A DNA stretch of 5,970 nt from Candidatus Bathyarchaeota archaeon UBA185 (GTDB lineage: Archaea; Thermoproteota; Bathyarchaeia; 40CM-2-53-6). Each line of letters starts with the position of its first letter. Position 1 is the stretch's first letter. Under the pieces are notes generated by a model, which worked only from the letters and a program-made list of their open reading frames with translations, made no database searches and was not told the DNA's origin. The stretch covers positions 13,282 through 19,251 of the forward strand of contig DAFH01000161.1 in the NCBI GenBank assembly GCA_002495485.1. Direction: 5' to 3'. The position numbers and the translations under genes were made by a program. Shown here one piece after another: positions 4,532-5,970 of this stretch.

Positions 4532-5970
4532 ATGACCGTAGCTGAAGTCTTTCAGGAGATCAGCGCGGCCGACTTCTTCTACCGCAACAGAGACATCGCG
4601 GGGTTCACCAGCCCCTCTCGATCCATCTATTCGACGATAAGAGAACTTGTTGAGAATTCTCTAGATGCGTGTGAGACCGGCGGTATTCCACCGGACATTT
4701 ATGTGCGGCTCAAGCACGAGTCCGGCCCGCTAGACGGACCCGGCCAGTATATTTTACGGGTGGAGGATAACGGGATCGGCGTTCCCGGCGATGTCATACC
4801 GTCCGCGTTTGGCCAAGTGTTGTACGGCTCGAAATACAAGCTTCGCCAGACACGAGGAACATTCGGACTCGGCGGGAAGATGGCACTGCTCTATGGACAG
4901 ATAACAACTCATGGAGAGGCTCAGATCAGTTCGGCCACTAAAACGAATCAGAGGATTACACAGGTAGGTCTGCGGACGGACATCCAGCACAACAAGCCAG
5001 TTGTTCTAAAGAGGAAGAGAATGCCGAACGCTTCTCATTGGAAAGGCACAATCATCGAGTTCAAGACTGAAGCCGATTACTCCAGGGCGATGCCGAGAAT
5101 CCTCGAATACTTCAAGCAGACCGCAATCATCGTCCCATATGCAAATCTGACTTTTGTCGATCCTCGTGGACGACTTTACCGTTTCACGAGAGGAGCGACA
5201 AAGGTCCCACCCGCACCGACTGAGACTCTGCCCCATCCTCACGGTGTTGATGTCGAGACGGTTCAGCGAATGCTGAAGCTCACCAACGCAAAGACTCTGC
5301 AGGAGTTCTTGCGTAAACACTTTCAGAGAATCGGAGAAACGACAGCCCGCAAATTCCTCGCCTACGCAAAGCTCGGGTCGAAGAAGAACCCGAGGAACCT
5401 CACGCCCGGTGATATCGTTGTACTAGTGAACGCGATGAAGAGCTATGACGGGTTCCTCTCACCGGACCCGACGGGCTTGTCTCCTCTGGGCGAGGATCTA
5501 CTTGCTACTGGGATCAAGAAGGAGCTCGAGATTACCGACGAAGAACTCAAGAACGGAACGGCATTTGTTGCGACCATTCAGCGAAAGCCAGCGACGTACT
5601 CGGGTTTCCCTTTCATCATCGAAGTGGGGATTGCGAGCGGGAAACAGATCGAGTCCCAAGGCAAGATTCTCCTGTTTCGTTTCGCAAACAAGATTCCATT
5701 GTTGTTCGACGAGGCGAGCGATGTCTCATGGAAGGTTGTCGAACAGATTGACTGGCGAGGCTATAAGGTTATTCCCGGAGAGACTCCCCTAGCCATCTTC
5801 GTGCACGTCTGTAGCACTAAGATTCCATATAAAACCGTCGGGAAGGAGTTCATTGCCGATCGTCCTGAGGTTGAGCATGAGATTCTCAACGCCATACGTG
5901 AGGCTTCTCGGAACCTCCGGATCTATCTCAGCCGTCGGGAGCATCTCGCAGCTGAGAGGAAACGAGTGGA
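4532..5970 (+). CDS. top6B: DNA topoisomerase VI subunit B (3' end beyond the window)
   Basis: 479 codons are visible before the window edge. Compared with the roughly 530-residue crenarchaeal enzyme, some 50-70 C-terminal residues are missing. The protein is the ATPase and DNA-clamp subunit of type IIB topoisomerase VI, which works as a heterotetramer with Top6A to relax and decatenate DNA. The GHKL ATPase domain (about 1-228) shows RELVENSLDA with E38 and N42, VEDNGIGV with D79, and the lid/G-box RGTFGLGGK (108-116). An H2TH segment (about 235-305) begins HPHGVD. The transducer domain (about 310-470) has RFANKIPLLFDE and SWK with switch lysine K401, and VHVCSTKIPYK (425-434). A charged helix starts at the cut end. 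ATG 4532 gives the expected short N-terminal strap; no other in-frame ATG, GTG or TTG exists between the previous stop and here. A GAGGT at 4509-4513 is too far (18 bases) to be a normal ribosome site. top6A is expected downstream. Confidence 0.97.
   Translation, partial: MTVAEVFQEISAADFFYRNRDIAGFTSPSRSIYSTIRELVENSLDACETGGIPPDIYVRLKHESGPLDGPGQYILRVEDNGIGVPGDVIPSAFGQVLYGSKYKLRQTRGTFGLGGKMALLYGQITTHGEAQISSATKTNQRITQVGLRTDIQHNKPVVLKRKRMPNASHWKGTIIEFKTEADYSRAMPRILEYFKQTAIIVPYANLTFVDPRGRLYRFTRGATKVPPAPTETLPHPHGVDVETVQRMLKLTNAKTLQEFLRKHFQRIGETTARKFLAYAKLGSKKNPRNLTPGDIVVLVNAMKSYDGFLSPDPTGLSPLGEDLLATGIKKELEITDEELKNGTAFVATIQRKPATYSGFPFIIEVGIASGKQIESQGKILLFRFANKIPLLFDEASDVSWKVVEQIDWRGYKVIPGETPLAIFVHVCSTKIPYKTVGKEFIADRPEVEHEILNAIREASRNLRIYLSRREHLAAERKRV

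Noticed and set aside
5445..5792. 115-residue + strand frame inside top6B
   Set aside because: It lies wholly inside the Top6B reading frame in another phase, has a Ser/Arg-rich shadow composition and matches no family motif.

Overview
The window looks like a chromosomal segment from an archaeon. Three genes are archaeal/eukaryotic information-processing genes in a classic archaeal order: a RIO1-type atypical kinase, a two-KH-domain Dim2/Pno1-like protein and DNA topoisomerase VI subunit B. The Top6B G-box (RGTFGLGGK) and its SWK switch-lysine segment resemble the crenarchaeal (Saccharolobus/Sulfolobus) enzyme more than the euryarchaeal RGQQGIG form. I therefore favour the TACK group, perhaps a Nitrososphaeria/Thaumarchaeota- or Bathyarchaeia-like lineage. 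That placement is inference. Base composition is moderate, with no strong strand or composition break, and all six genes lie on the + strand. Shine-Dalgarno sequences are essentially absent, which fits leaderless or weak-SD archaeal translation.

Layout. Positions 1-250 carry no complete gene, only short inverted repeats and possibly the last few codons of an upstream gene. Positions 251-2508 hold two translationally coupled genes with an ATGA overlap. The first is a divergent member of the UDP-glucose/UDP-ManNAc 6-dehydrogenase family that seems to have lost its NAD-binding glycines and key catalytic residues. The second is an intact Gfo/Idh/MocA oxidoreductase of the UDP-GlcNAc 3-dehydrogenase-like type. 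A small Trm112-like zinc protein follows within about 70 bases (2575-2847). A 292-base gap (2848-3139) contains three short hairpins and a weak TATA-like element but no gene. It separates this group from RIO1 (3140-3916, TTG start), Dim2/Pno1 (3913-4509, ATGA overlap) and top6B (from 4532, cut by the window edge).

How the genes fit together. The first pair points to nucleotide-sugar modification, probably for surface glycans. The RIO1-Dim2 pair is the archaeal version of the late small-subunit ribosome maturation module. Top6B supplies the ATPase/clamp half of a type IIB topoisomerase, whose A subunit is expected just beyond the right edge. Trm112, a methyltransferase activator that acts on tRNA, rRNA and release factor in eukaryotes, lies between the two groups and could belong functionally with the translation side. 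I see no CRISPR, mobile element or recognisable RNA gene. The most unusual item is the apparent catalytically dead nucleotide-sugar dehydrogenase paralogue coupled to an intact oxidoreductase.
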